From Eleusine coracana subsp. coracana (Eukaryota; Streptophyta; Magnoliopsida; Poales; Poaceae), in assembly GCA_032690845.1 (NCBI GenBank), contig CM064426.1:48093417-48157416 (forward strand): a stretch of DNA of 64,000 nucleotides. The letters run 5' to 3'. The notes below the pieces were generated by a model that was not told the origin of the DNA, made no database searches, and saw only the letters and a list, made by a program, of their open reading frames with translations. Below are positions 44,417 to 56,922 of this stretch, one piece after another (positions within the stretch are counted from its first letter, which is position 1; each line of letters starts with the position of its first letter). A program made the position numbers and the translations under genes.

Positions 44417-45756
44417 TGTTGGCACCAGAATTTCATCGGGCCCAATGATTAGCCGCATAAAATCGGAATCAACCAAGGTTGACACCCAACGGTCGAAAGA
44501 GAGGAAAGTGAACCCCTGTGGGGTTATTTTATCTTTTTCTATATTTTAGTTTAGATTTTGTTTAGGAATAAACCTAGTTGGTTTGTTTAAGAGTCCTGAC
44601 CGAGTCGGGTCAGAACCCTTTGCATGGGGTTATAAATATGCAATAGGATCTGTACAAAAAAGAACGACACTTTCGTTCAATACAATTTGACACATCGCCA
44701 ACCTTTCCTACTCGACAAAATCCTCGTCTCGTGTGGGCTGCATCGGCTCCGATCTCAGTGAGAGGCTTGGATTAGTCAACCTTGGCAATTCTATCAATCA
44801 CAACTAGTACTTTTCAATTAATTTGATATTCTAGTTGTTATCGTTAGGATTGCTAGTTATCCGGTAATTAGATCTTTTATATACCCGTCCTATCGACTCT
44901 GATTGTGATACTGCCTTGGTTGAAACCGATCTATTGCGATTTTAGTAGATTCTACAGGTATAGTTTAGATCTATTATTAGAGTCACTTTATTTATTTTGT
45001 CTATAAATAGGCCAAATCTAGCTCTATCTACCATGTTTGAACATTGTCTTGATTATGTTCGATCTGTTCGATTTAGTAAGGCTGCATCAATTTCAATCTC
45101 TTACTAGGTTGATACGGTTAGATTTGATCTGTTTATAGGTGGAATCGATAGAGTTATATCGGGACGTTTAGCCGATAGGTTATCAGGGTTCAATCGACTT
45201 TCTGATGCTTAAATTGATTATATCATTTACTTTGATAGTCGTTTGGCCCCCTTGCTAAAATAAGATAGATTTATGATTTTGAAGCATATTTGCAATACCA
45301 GCTAATTAGATCTATCGACCTAACGCCATCGACAGAGTGGGTCTGTGCATGTCTACTATAGAGCTATCAACTCAACCCTATCGACTCTAGCATCTCACAT
45401 CGACTTGGTTAGTTTCTTTACGAATATTGTAGTCTTATCAACTTTGGCCTGTCGATTCAGTTCTTTGTTGGCATTAATGATTTAAAACTATTTATTGAAA
45501 TAAATTTTGTCGATAAGCCGATACAATCAGTTGATTAGTTTAATTTCTTTTATCTTATTTATTCACATAATAGCATCGACTGATGTCACAATAGTGACTA
45601 TTGGCTTTCTTCATCGGCCTATCCTGGACCGGTGACCGTTTGCCTCTTTGTCGATTTGTAGGGAAAATTGACTAGCATGCCCCAATTTCTTGTATTGAGC
45701 CTGCACTGGACTTAAGCAGATCTCCCAGGTCACGCGTGGTGATTTTCGTGTCAACA
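44417..45756 (+). repeat. 5' LTR of Tat-like element W
   Basis: It starts TGTTGGCACCAG and ends ..GTGTCAACA, the TGTTG..CAACA form also used by Z. The TATA-like ttataaatatg is at 44630-44640. Edges are set from the terminal motif and the primer site; the 3' LTR is not in the window. Confidence 0.65.
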
Positions 45757-45763
45757 TGCTTTT

Positions 45764-45782
45764 TGGCACGCCCGATGGGACC
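45764..45782 (+). other. Primer-binding site of W
   Basis: TGGCACGCCCGATGGGACC shortly after the LTR end. Similar TGGCACGCC-type sites follow the 5' LTR of many Tat-like elements; the primer tRNA is not identified here. Confidence 0.6.
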
Positions 45783-45869
45783 AAGAACTTCAAACTTTAC
45801 ATCATGCCTGAACTTGGAATGCCAAAAGACCCTGTAGCCACATAACCGAAGAACAATATCAGTGCTGAG

Positions 45870-48515
45870 CTGAAGAATGAACATATGCTATCGGTTGTTA
45901 GAGATGATCTGAGTGATGAAGAGAAGGCACAAATTGATCAAAGACTTGCTGAGTTTGAAAGCCTTTTGTTGGTAACTTTCAGCAAGACAAGGCATGGCAT
46001 CATCCCAAAAGGAGAAATTACCTGATTGAAGATGAGAGTGAGAAGTCAATTGCTGATAAACCAACAGAAGCTATTGATGAAGAAGCTCTGAGTAACATGA
46101 TCCATACGGTTGTACATCATGCATTGATTAAACAATCACCTGTATTGGTTAACACATTGAGGACCTTGATTATTCAGACTATAGAGGGTTGCATATTTGA
46201 TGATCCAGATCGTGGGCTGGTGTATTTCCGTATGTCTGGGAATGTTCCTCGGCCTATAGGTGGAGTCCTTAATACACAACAACCGAGTGCAAGCACGACA
46301 CCTCCTGCTACGAGTTCAGGTAAAACGCCTTTAGAGAGTACTCCACCGTCAAAGAATACTGAAAAGACACCACATAAGATAATATTGCAAATGACTACTC
46401 CAAAGACGCAGCCGTAGCACTACAGACAACATACCACAGAGCTGAATGTGACATACAGTACTGCACCTAATGTTGAGCAAGTATGTTTGGAATGCCATCG
46501 TCATCTGCACTACCAGGAGAATTAGGAGGCCAACATACAGTTGTTAATTTTGGCTCACAGATGCCAGCATCTAGTCATGCATCGACTATCCCGAATGTCA
46601 ATGTGTTGACTGATGATTGGGCTTCAAAGATTGCTGAGGTAATGAGCGAACAGTTTGTGCTAAAGACAAAGCAGCAAACGTATATGTATCAGCCTCCGTA
46701 TCCTCCAAACTATGATTTGATTCCTATGCCGAGTCGATACAGGCCACCGGAGTTCTCTAAGTTTACTGGGCAAGATAATACTACTACAGTTAAGCATATC
46801 AATCGATTTTCAGTGCAATGTGGAGAAGCTGGTAATACCGAAGCATCGAAGATCAGGCTATTTCTGTTGTCCTTGTCTGGATTGGCGTTTTCTTGGTTCG
46901 CATCATTGCCTCCAAATTCAATTTTTACTTGGGCCGATCTCGAACAGAAATTCCACAAATACTTCTTCACTGAAACTAGAGTGTTGAGGTTGTCCGATTT
47001 GATTACTATGAGGCAGAAGGCTGGGGAATCTGTACATGATTATGTGCAGAGATTCAAAGACGTGTGCAACAAATGTTTTACCTTGCAATTGGCTGAGACT
47101 CAGATGGCAGAAATAGCATTCAATGAATTTGTTGCACCTCTAAGGGAAAACTTTCCTTCGGCCGAGTTTGAAAGCCTGTCCCAATTAGTGCAGAAACTAC
47201 CTATTCAAGAGATCCTGACTCGGGGGCATGTTCAAGGCTGATTCAAGTCAACTACAATGGCTATGAGTCTAAGTCTAATGGAGATGTTGAAGAAGTTAAT
47301 ATGGCTGAGTGGACTAGAAACAAGAATGTGTTGTTATGCCCATGGGTGAAACAGAATGAACTAGAGAAGAAGTATGATTTTGATATCACCAAGGCCGATA
47401 AGATATTTGATATGCTGTTGCATGAGAAGTACATTCAATTGTCGTCCAATCATGTGATACCTCCTGCTGAAGAATTGAAGAAGATGAGGTACTGCTAGTG
47501 GCACAACTCGCCTTCTCATAGTACTAATGATTGCAAGGTGTTCATGAGACAGATTCAGATGGCAATTGAGCAAGGAAAGATAAAATTCTACAAAGGTACT
47601 ATGAAGATTGATGGACATCCTTTCCCTACAAATGTCAATATGGCTGGTATCAGAAAAAGAGGGATAGGGAAGTGAAGGAGTCACAATTTGATCCATATTA
47701 GGAGTGCTCATTCCTTCAGTACTGTTGGGATCATGATATGAAATTGTCGTCTATCAACAATTATCCTGGATGCAGTAAGCACACAGATCACATGTATAGA
47801 GAAGCTACAGCAAGTCATCGACACCAGCATCGTGCAAACGACTCCAAAGAGTCGATGGTGGGATTAGTCGATCAACATCAGAGGGTTTCTGTGTTTGATC
47901 AACTTGGAGCAAGGAAGGCAAGTGAAGAGTCTAAGTTTGACAAGGAAGTCGATTAGGAAATGTAGGAAGGACAAGAGCAAGATGATCAATGGTGTCCATC
48001 TAGTATTTTCTCAAGAAATCAAGCGCAGGATACAGAGGATGCGTTGCTGGCAGATGAGGGCTGGTAAATATTATTATGATGAAGATGATGATCAGCCGCC
48101 GAAGAAGGTCTGGAAGCTAAAAGTGAAGTCACAAGTGCAAGCAAGGAGCGCTACAGTGGGCATGGTGATGATTTTGCTCCAAGACTTTATGGCTTCAGAA
48201 AAAGAATTGTTTGTTGTTGAAGAAAGTGAACATCAACTTATATTTGATTATCGGCAAGTAATATTTGATAAATCGGATGAGTGTAGACATTGGCACTTGA
48301 AGGACTTGTACTTGAAGAGGTTTGTCAATGGGATGGTAATGGGGAAGATGATGGTTGATGGAGGCGCTGCAGTAAACATAATGCCGATTGCTACTATCAG
48401 GAAATTAGGGAAGACTGAAGAAGATTTGATCCATACAAATACGATTCTCAGAGATTATGGTGGTTGTACTGCAGCAGCCAAGGGAGTTTTAAATGTGGAG
48501 CTTACAATCGGCAAT
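45870..48515 (+). pseudogene. W gag and protease, Tat-like, cut by V
   Basis: Gag N-terminal region is at 45880-46420, then 46483-47241 with RPPEFSKFTGQDN, SLSGLAFSWFASLPPNSIFTWADLEQKFHKYFF and MRQKAGESVHDYVQRFKD. The gag end near 47301-47560 has a C..WHN..H..DC zinc motif interrupted by a TAG. The protease at 48300-48515 has MMVDGGAAVNIMP and ends at LTIGN where the V LTR begins. RT, RNase H and integrase are not in the window. Several frameshifts and stops are present. The family is inferred from gag and the GGAAVNIMP protease form. Confidence 0.8.
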
Positions 48516-50319
48516 TGATAGCGGCCGATAAAACCAAAAATCGGTCACCAACCGGTCGGGAAATGCAAGGTAAAGACCAAAGTTCAATAAATATTTGTTT
48601 AAGCTAATAAAGTTCCACGAGTTTTGGTGAAATATGTGTTTGCAGGTATAAGAGAGCCAAATGTGTAAAAACATGAAGAAACACCCCGTCGGCCGATCAC
48701 GACTATGAAACACCTGTGTTCACCGGCCAAGAGGGTCGTTTTCAGGCTGCAATAAGGACCAACTGACAGGGTCATAAATGGTTAACCAGGGCCATTTTTC
48801 TGGCTAATCATCCAACCCGGCCAGTTTTCCAAAAACACTTCACCATGATGGTGTTTTCTCCTCCCGGAGTAAGAATGATGAAATATTACTAAGGAAGAGA
48901 AGGCCAACATGTGGCCTAACCGGGAGAAGTCAAGGTGCAACCTAGAGCGGGTCGGCACCCGGCCTAGGCCGCCGCCCGGCCTCAGGTTCCCTTGGGATTG
49001 CCAGCTCATGATGCCCAAAATGCCTACCGGCCCCAAAACGGAGAAGCCGGTGCAAACCAACCAAATAACAGCCATCAAGACAAGATTTGAGCCGACCAAA
49101 ACAAATCAGTCGTGAACCGACATGATCCTATGGCCGCCGGGCCAGGGCTGCCGCCCGGCGGTGCATGCCGCTCGGCATGCCCGGCTGCCCGATGTGGTCT
49201 GCCTCCCGGCACACCGACTTTGGCCAACCGCCCCTCCTTCACCTAAAAATACCCACGGATCTTCGCCACCTATAAATAGAGGGGGGAGTTCGGTAGAAGA
49301 AGGGCATCAAAACAAGTAACACATCAAGGAGTCCATTTCCCACTACTTGTACTACAATGTAGAATAGGGTAGTTAGTCGGGAGTTAGAGTCTAGTCGAGT
49401 GCATCGCTCGAGATTTCGGAATCGTGTTGGAGTCTTGGTATGAGCTCTCTTGTATCTTTTCTCCTTTGTAAGACTTATCCTTTATCAATATAATTATCTT
49501 CCCCTTTATATCTTGTCAAGTATTTATCTTAACTTAGTCATTTCCTCAAGTTGTAATTATCGGTAAGAAACTTTGTTGCGTAGTTAACGGGTTTCCCGGC
49601 TATGATTTAATTAAGTGTAGTTTTTTCTAGGACATAGACTTGTTTGTTTCCCGGCTCTTCTTCCACTTGATCAATGGAAGAATATCTAGTGAAGGTGTAG
49701 GCGTGGTGCCTAAGTTAATGCTAGCTGGATTTGCATTCGTTCCCACAGGCTATGTGGTAGGCGGTAGGATGTGACAGCCCTGTCCGTCCCATTAGTAATC
49801 CACCATGTTTGGGACGTCTTAGTCAAGGTTGTCTAGCGATAGTGTACCCACTAGTACAGAGGCTAGTTACCGGCTGATATTAGTGGAACGTTTTCGTGCC
49901 CCGATGTGAGCTAACTGGTGAAAGACTCGAGGCTGTACCAAGAAATTGGTGTAAGCACTCAACCGGAGTAACTAGGATTTGATGCTTGACTTAGATATAT
50001 TAGGAAGATATATTTTTAGGAATCTTAGACATAGACTCGTTGTCCTCCCGACTAGCTTAACCTATCTCTTTATTTATCTTAGTGTGGATTTCTCCTGTGT
50101 TAGTACCCCACTCTATCGTTGATTATACTTACTCCCATTTTTGGTTGGTTTGAATTATTCTTTACTCATATCTTTGTTAAGCTGAGATAATCTTATGCCT
50201 AGCTTCCCTATGGAAATAAATACGATACCTTGGAATACTCCTGGGTAAAATACTACAATGGTGTTCTGTACGCTTGCGGATTAATTCACTTTACTCTTAA
50301 AGAATAAGAAATGCCAACA
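48516..50319 (+). repeat. 5' LTR of Athila/Tat-like element V
   Basis: It starts TGATAGCGGCC (TGTTGGCGG in Z) and ends ..GCCAACA. Same family as the Z LTR but in plus orientation and longer (1804 bp). GC-rich dyads (gccgcccggcggtgcatgcc type) at 49130-49210 lie just upstream of the TATA box cctataaatag at 49269-49279. It interrupts the W protease; the left flank gcaat (48511-48515) is the expected target-site copy. Confidence 0.8.
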
Positions 50320-50327
50320 ATTATTTC

Positions 50328-50409
50328 TGGCATCATACCAGGGATAGTGATATTCTTAATGCGATGTTAAGAAATATCAACAAGCATTTCTAGCGCCGTT
50401 GCTGGGGAA
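50328..50409 (+). other. Duplicated primer-binding region of V
   Basis: The LTR end and primer site occur twice, 64 bp apart: aagaaatgccaacaattatttctggc near 50305 and aagaaatatcaacaagcatttctagc near 50369. The second is followed by gccgttgctgggga, close to TGGCGCCGTTGCCGGGGA (tRNA-Asp type, common in Athila/Tat). The first has decayed to tggcatcataccaggga. Confidence 0.65.
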
Positions 50410-50959
50410 GCAATGACTAAGATTTAAAGACTAACATAGATTGTCTATTGAGCTAATTCACCACTAGCCTTAGCGGGATAACCCCTGTTTTGTTTGAGTA
50501 TGGAACAAATAGGACACAGTCTCCTTGACCTTGGAGCAAGTTTTCACAGAAGAAGAGCCTGTGATGTTGCGATACTTCTCAACGAATCATCATGTACCAC
50601 TATAGCTCAGTTTTCAAAGAGGTAAGCCCCAAAATATTGCCCCTAACCATCTATTTGGACAGTATGGGTATTGATGGAATTGATTCGTCACCGTCTAATG
50701 TTATGTTGTTATCTTATTATATATTGGGTTATGCGTTCCTTGTTTGGTTGTGTGCCCTATGTATGTGTATGATCTAGAATATAAAAGTGGCAATCTCTAT
50801 CATACCACAATGTAAAATAAGGAAAATGCAAGTGTTTTCCTTCCACAATTGATCGAAGTAGATATGGTGTCTAGGTTGATTAATGGAATTGTTAGAGATA
50901 TGCCTATTGTAGACGAATAGGTTCGTGCTAACAACTGTAGGAAATCAATGGACCTAGTG
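50410..50959 (+). mobile_element. V internal region, start only
   Basis: This is the leader of V up to the insertion of T at 50960. No domain is recognised; a 61-codon frame at 50592-50777 is unconvincing. The last five bases tagtg are the expected left target-site copy of T. Confidence 0.5.
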
Positions 50960-53900
50960 TGACACCCCAGGTGTCTCACCTTAACTTAGCAAAAATGAGG
51001 AGCACAAATCATGAAAATAATGACATAAAATGATAGAGCAATGGGTGTTCCAGCCACATCATGATAGAGCAATGGGTGTTCTAGGCAAATAAATACACTG
51101 CAACCAAGTTATTGAAACAACTTAAGAAATTCAATACAACTCATGCTAAATAAATTCATCATCAGTTTGGTAATAATGAAATAAAATATTAGGTATTAAT
51201 GGGCATTTTATCTGCTTGGCAAGACCCTTAATTAATTAATTGATTCTTAAGTAACTAATTAATGCATTTAATAAAATCTAAAAATATGGTTATGGAAATT
51301 TCAAATAAGATTTACCAGAGTGTGTCCCACCATTTAAATAGTCAGCCCCCCAATTTTCACCATTTTAGAAAATCTCTAGCTATTTTATTTTGATTTATTA
51401 AGAAACTAGTTTGACCAGGGACCTTTTTGTTAGGATCTTGAAAGATCAAGGGGCGCAGTGTAAAATTTCCTTTCTTCTGGCGCATGCCACAGCCCGCCTT
51501 CACCCCACCTCGGGACCGCGCGTGCTACAGTCGACGTTGACCCCTCTCTGCCTCCGCCCTGTCCCATCCTTCTGCTCGGCCGCGCGCCCGCCCAACGGCC
51601 TCCGCTTCTCCCTTCTCCTTTCTGTAGTCCACCGAGCCGCACGGCAAGCATTCAATCCCCGCCGCTCCTCCCTCCTCCTTCCCCACTCACTTCTTGGACC
51701 TCTACAACACCTAAACCCGCACCGCAAGCTCACGAGAACATTGCCCTCACTCTCCCCCTCTTTTGTCTCTCTCATTTCCGCTCTTTGTGCTCTGCTTCCC
51801 CCGCCATTTTGGAACCCGAGCTTGAGCTTGCATTGCCACTACTCCCACACCCCGAGCCGAGTCCAGAGCCAAACAGATTCGCACAAACCCTCTCCCACTT
51901 TCCGTACTCTTCACTCAGCAAGCACTCGATCGAATTCGAGTTGATTTGGGAAAAATCCGAAGCGTGCTCCTGGTCAAACCCAATGGCGCCGACTTCAAAT
52001 TCGCCAAATTAGGTGAGCCTCGGCCTTGGTTTCCTTTCTTCCCACGCGCGCAACTTCCTCCCGCGTTCTCTGACCCCTCTTTTCCTTGTTTCCATTGCGA
52101 GATCACCGGCATAGCTGCTGATCCCCGCCGTCGTCTCTGCTCCGCCAAAATCCGAAGTCGCTCCACAACGAGCTCCCATCTCCGGCTTTTCTCGAAGCAA
52201 GCCAACTCGACGCCGACGTCTCCACCTTCCCATGAAGCTGTAGGAGCCAACCCCGACCGATTTCGTGCCCTAGGCCCCCTCCGCGACGCCGTCGAACATC
52301 GCCTTCCCGCCACCTCCCGTCACCTCGTGAACCCCTCCATCCCCTTCGCCTCGTTGCGCACGTCATTTATTTGCTCCTGCGGCGAGCTTTCTTCCCGCGT
52401 AGCACGCGCCGACGAGCCCTCCGGCGAGGCCACCCTCTGTTCCGGCGCGCCTACTGGCAGTCCTACTGGCATCCTGCATGGCACCGACGTGTCGCTGATG
52501 TGGCCATGCGTGGCACTGACGTGTCATTAGTTAGAACCAGAAATACCCAAGAAATTCTAGAAAAATACATAAAACTTTGAAAACTCCTAGTAAATCAAAT
52601 TTGACTCCAATGAAGCCCAAACAAAATTTGTTAGGTTCACCTTGAAGAGCTCTATTTTAGTAAAATGATAGATCTTAGCCTCTGTTCATGTATTTTTGTT
52701 AATTCATTAAATTGTGAGAACACAAATTAATTCACCAGGAACTCTAGGAATGGAAATTAAATCTTGATTTTTGGCATGCTTAGTAAATACATAAATATCT
52801 ATCACCACAAATTTTCGTCTGGCAAAATAAGAATTATTTTAGGCTCTGGAAATTATTTAGTGTGCTTAATTAAATTAATTCTAGTAATTATTTTATAATA
52901 AATTGACCCCTGTCACTTGGCACAAAAATCACTCACACAAGCCTCTGTGCCCAGTAATTCACACAAGTCCAGAAACCTAAGTTTACTTAATTAAATTCAA
53001 TTAATTGCTCATACCACTATTTTACTTTAATAAATGCTAGTAATTAGAATAATTATATCCAGAGGCTGTAAATTGGTAAAAATACAATTCATCTATGCCC
53101 CTGTTCAGAATCGATTGGTTACTATTGCAATTGCTTAATTATTCTAATGGACTATTACAACCCTAAATAAATGATTAACACACATAAATTAATGAAACTC
53201 TAATTTGTTTCTTTGAAGCATATGGCTTCGAGAACATTGAAGCATATGGCTTCGAGAACATAATAATAATCAACATTTGAAGACGTTGAGCATCATATCA
53301 TTGCATTCTACGGTATTTTGATAATACCGACAATTCAATTCTGTCATATAGGCAACAACAACCCGGAGCAAGAAGAAGAGGATCTACAAAAGGACCTTGA
53401 TCCCCAAGAGCAAGACGTTGTAGTTGCTAGCACTAACATCGATCCAGGCAAGCCCCGGTTTTCATTCGCCATTTTATAAAGTTGCTAGTTTTCAATATTA
53501 CTAGTGTCTGTGATTATTGCATTAGGTCATAGGAGTTGATTGGAACCCACTTGCATGATACCCAAATGACCACGCCACTGTCATTAGAACTTTGGTAGTA
53601 TCGGTACTATGTCACTATGCTTAGTAATTGCTAGACCCGGTAGATATCATTACTAAGAAATGAACTTGACCACTAGAACGGGAACCTAAAAGAAGTTTAT
53701 TTTACTGTTATGACCCGGCAGGGAAGATGCATGTGTAGGTTTGCAGCAATACATGTGTGTTGACTGCGGTAGCCCTGCCTTGTCGAACCTAGGACCCGTC
53801 CTGGTCGGCCCCTTGGTCAAGTATTAAACAGTACCAAATGCATGCTAGTCTATGGGCACTATTAAACTGATGTAGCATTAGCGCGGCAATGAGGACGGTA

Positions 53901-54797
53901 CCGAGTACAGTGGTCGTTGACCTTATGCTGCTGGAGTGGGCGGTTCTGACCGTGAAGTACTATTGGCAGAACGGCATGCCCACTCGCTGAGACTGGACCC
54001 AGACCAAGTTGTTTTTCATCCTTGCGAAAAGTTGCCATATACGACCTTAACCGGTGCGTATGTGTCGTGTATCTCGGGTTATCCCAACTGGTGTAAACCA
54101 ATTGCAATTGTTGTCCCTCGCAGTAATGAGTACCACTTGGTCATTGCATCGTCACGTAGTTGAACCTAGTATTGGAAATTAACTATGATGTTTACCGTTG
54201 ATGTTACAATTATTAATCTTATGATGCATTTACTTTATGTATTGCTCTATTATCTTGTTATTGCAACTAAAGTTACATTTCTTCTCTACCCAGTTAATTT
54301 TGAGAAATAAAAATTGGTAGAACTAATAGGTTGCTTAGTGCGAGTCTTTCCAAACGAGCCACCTATTAGAGCTATTGCATGTCTAGACGTCCGACGGGTA
54401 AGACTTGCTGAGTAATTAGTACTCAGGCTTTGTGCCACTGTTGTTTTTAGGTAATGAAGAAGTAGAATTGCCTGTAGATGTGCTGCCCTAGGACATGCAA
54501 GTCCCTGAGGGTTGGACTGCCCACTGGGAGTCCGACTTCCCGCCGCAGTGATGATGTGTGATGCTAGAGTGATGGTTCTTCGGGCATGAACCATTACTGC
54601 GCTGTATCGTCAAGCTCGTAGATTTATCGTATTTGCTTCCTCTATTTCAAAACAATTCAAGAACTTGTACTATTTCCGCTGCACTCTGATAACTAATTGA
54701 TGTAATATTCAATTTAAATTCGAACCAATGTTGTATTATCAAGTGTCTATATTATCAGCACCTTTGGGACCTCGATCCTCTGGGGAGGGGCGCCACA
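50960..54797 (+). repeat. 5' LTR of T (3838 bp)
   Basis: It starts TGACACCCCAGGTGTCTCACC, itself a near palindrome, and ends ..GGCGCCACA. A/T-rich overall with a GC-rich island at about 51480-52530. A direct duplication of 23-24 bp (gaagcatatggcttcgagaac) lies at 53215-53262. The 3' LTR lacks the part 51816-53904. Confidence 0.88.
51480..52530 (+). other. GC-rich island within T LTR, with a possible LTR-encoded spliced ORF
   Basis: Open frames on both strands here are mostly an effect of high GC. One plus-strand frame, open from about 51830, reaches a donor-like AG/GTGAGC (52012/52013). An acceptor-like catatag at 53345-53351 precedes an acidic open stretch (53352-53479: NPEQEEEDLQKDLDPQEQD). 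The codon phase would match across the join. No start codon is evident, so this is only a suggestion. Confidence 0.25.
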
Positions 54798-54799
54798 AC

Positions 54800-54812
54800 T
54801 GGTATCAGAGTC
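54800..54812 (+). other. Primer-binding site of T (tRNA-Met type)
   Basis: TGGTATCAGAGTC begins 2 bp after the LTR end and is a close match to the initiator-Met tRNA 3' end. Confidence 0.85.
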
Positions 54813-55751
54813 GTGGTCCATGATAATACAACAAATAAATCGTATTTTCAAAAACCACGACATTGCGAGTGAGGATACGTTAGTATTGCCCCTATAGATA
54901 GTAGGGTGGTGACAAAGCTAACCTGGGTTATGATTGTTTACATTATTGCATCTACGGATTCTTCAAACGAAGGTACGTGCGTGCTTAACCGACACGCATG
55001 ATATCGGTGTCTGTGCTGGCAGGCGGATGCGAGACACTGTTGGCTCATGACTTATCACGGGGCGATCCTTTTTCCATGGATCATTACTAGTAGAACTGTG
55101 CTTCTTTTTGTAGTTTCTTTTGAATTTGATGTATTGTTTTTGCAATGAATCTTCTACAGGTACCCTAACGTCGTTAGTATAACATTTAGTATGACTTACG
55201 TGTTGAGTGCGGGTCGTCACCAATTATCCGTGCCGCTAAGTCTCGGCATGTTAGGTGTTGTGTTGTGAGGAACGATAGGTTAGTAAAATGAATGTTTTGC
55301 ATCATGCATCCCAGTATAACTAAACTAAAATTTGGTTCTCTCCTTGCCCACCAACCTCTGAATAAAAATTTTCTAAACCTAATAAGTATAAAATTCTGAA
55401 TAACAAGTTAACTAGAATCTGTCCTATTTTTAGATGCCAACTTCAAAATTCATAACTAAAGTCCTACTTCAGATTTTTAGGTGTTTAAATAGAATCTGGA
55501 AAGATCTAGAAGCCTATTTCCAACTCCAATAGGTTTCACCATCTTCCCAGTTTTCCCCTGGTCCAGTAGAGCCAAAACAATAGGCCTATGTCAATCTACA
55601 ACCGAATTTGTTTTGAGACCCGTTGCCGCATTATTGACCCTTGAGGCTGGAACATGTGAACAAAAACTTTGTTTCTGTATTTCATAGCACTATATATGAA
55701 ATGCATTGTTCCTCATGGAACATTGTACTCACCATTGGATTTATGTTCCAG
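54813..55751 (+). other. Leader of T with donor-like site
   Basis: No gene is recognised. A strong donor-like AAG/GTACGT lies at 54970-54978, about 170 bases after the primer site. A T-rich acceptor-like ttatgttccag ends at 55751, directly before the first extra ORF. Confidence 0.5.
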
Positions 55752-56668
55752 ACGGGTGACCATGGTTTTGAGGAGCTTTCGCACGACGAGTGGCAATACA
55801 CCACCGGGCTCCACCACCGTGGCTTTCCTACACTGTTGTGGGATCTCTTACGATTGTTGGGCTACGATGAGCCGCCCTCTTACAAGGGCCACAAGATCCA
55901 TTGTCATGGCATGACTCTTGCTGAGGTGCACATCAGCGTGCCCTCACACCCGCGCAACCTCGACATGGCGGGTATGGACAGCACGGCGACTTGTGGGAGC
56001 CTCCATGAGGGCTTGAGAGATTTGCCCACAGGGCTCTCACCCACTTCTGCGGGTGCCACACAGCAGCGCTCTCCGGGACTCCATTTGAAATGATTCCCAT
56101 CTGGCACCAGGCCAACCCGGTCTGGTAGAGGTGTGTGAGGCGCATTGGTCACGACGACTACCCGACGTACCACGCAGGGTACCACCATGTGTCCTATTAT
56201 TCCGAGTACCTCCTCAACTTGGATGAGGAGGCTAGCAGCAACAGCAGTGTCATACTGGCTGAGGCAGAGCAGGTCTGGGTTCAGAGGAATGACCTGCAGA
56301 TACAGGTCGACGCGTAGTAGAGAGAGATTCAGTGGCTGACCGCTGCTCTTGAGGCGAGTGAGACTCGCGTTACTGAGGTGACTGGACAGCGCGACACCCT
56401 CGCACAGGAGGTTGATAGACGTGGCGTGATTATGCAGCAGCGCGCCAACCACAACGATCACCTACAGCATAAGTTGATGGCTGCACAGCATGAGATGGAG
56501 CTTATGGGAGAGGATTTGGAGACCCTGGCCCAGGAGAACCAGGGCCTACAGCAGCAGCTTGAGGCAGCCCTTGCACCACCGGCAGTACTAGAGGAGGAGG
56601 ACCCGCAGGAGGATATGGATGAGGAGTCTGACATGGACTACGAGGCACCCGCCCGATGCAGGACCTAG
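55752..56668 (+). pseudogene. T extra ORF a, upstream of gag, function unknown
   Basis: It begins directly after an acceptor-like ttccag. The first codon is ACG where ORF b has ATG. The frame shifts near 55940-55990, then continues to 56668 through stops that include a tandem TAG TAG (56315-56320, probably former Gln-Gln). It has a globular part (LLRLLGYDEPPSYKGHKIHCHGM, then HRALTHFC, GTPFEMIPI), a Gln/Glu-rich coiled-coil-like part and an acidic tail (EEEDPQEDMDEESDMDYE). It is clearly related to ORF b. The protein is unknown to me; rice RIRE3/RIRE8 were, from memory, described with an extra orf0 at this place. Confidence 0.6.
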
Positions 56669-56868
56669 GAGGATGAGGCTAGGATAGCCTAGTCTCAGTA
56701 GTCAAGATCAGTGGGTAGGTAACTTTTGTCGAACCACGCGAGGTTGTTGTATTTTGGGGGTTGATGCGTGAGATGTTTTTGTAACTCGAGGGCTACATAT
56801 TCCAAGTCATGTATGGAAACTATGATGAATTGCGTTGTGCATTGGATGTACCATTAATAGCTATTGTT

Positions 56869-56922
56869 ATTACAACAAAGTTAATTGTACTCATTGACTC
56901 AATCAAGGTACTTTCTTTGTAG
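56869..56922 (+). promoter_or_regulatory. Splice-acceptor-like site before T extra ORF b
   Basis: A pyrimidine-rich run ends in ctttctttgtag immediately followed by ATG at 56923. It is a good acceptor consensus, and the start codon would be the first codon of the exon. Confidence 0.5.

Noticed and set aside
45611..45884. Minus-strand ORFs across the W primer site
   Set aside because: Short, cross the LTR end and primer site, no domain.
51411..52580. Several long open frames on both strands in the T LTR
   Set aside because: GC-rich composition keeps all frames open; no domain, and the same region recurs at 63112-63643 in the other LTR. Only one possible spliced frame is mentioned, with low confidence.
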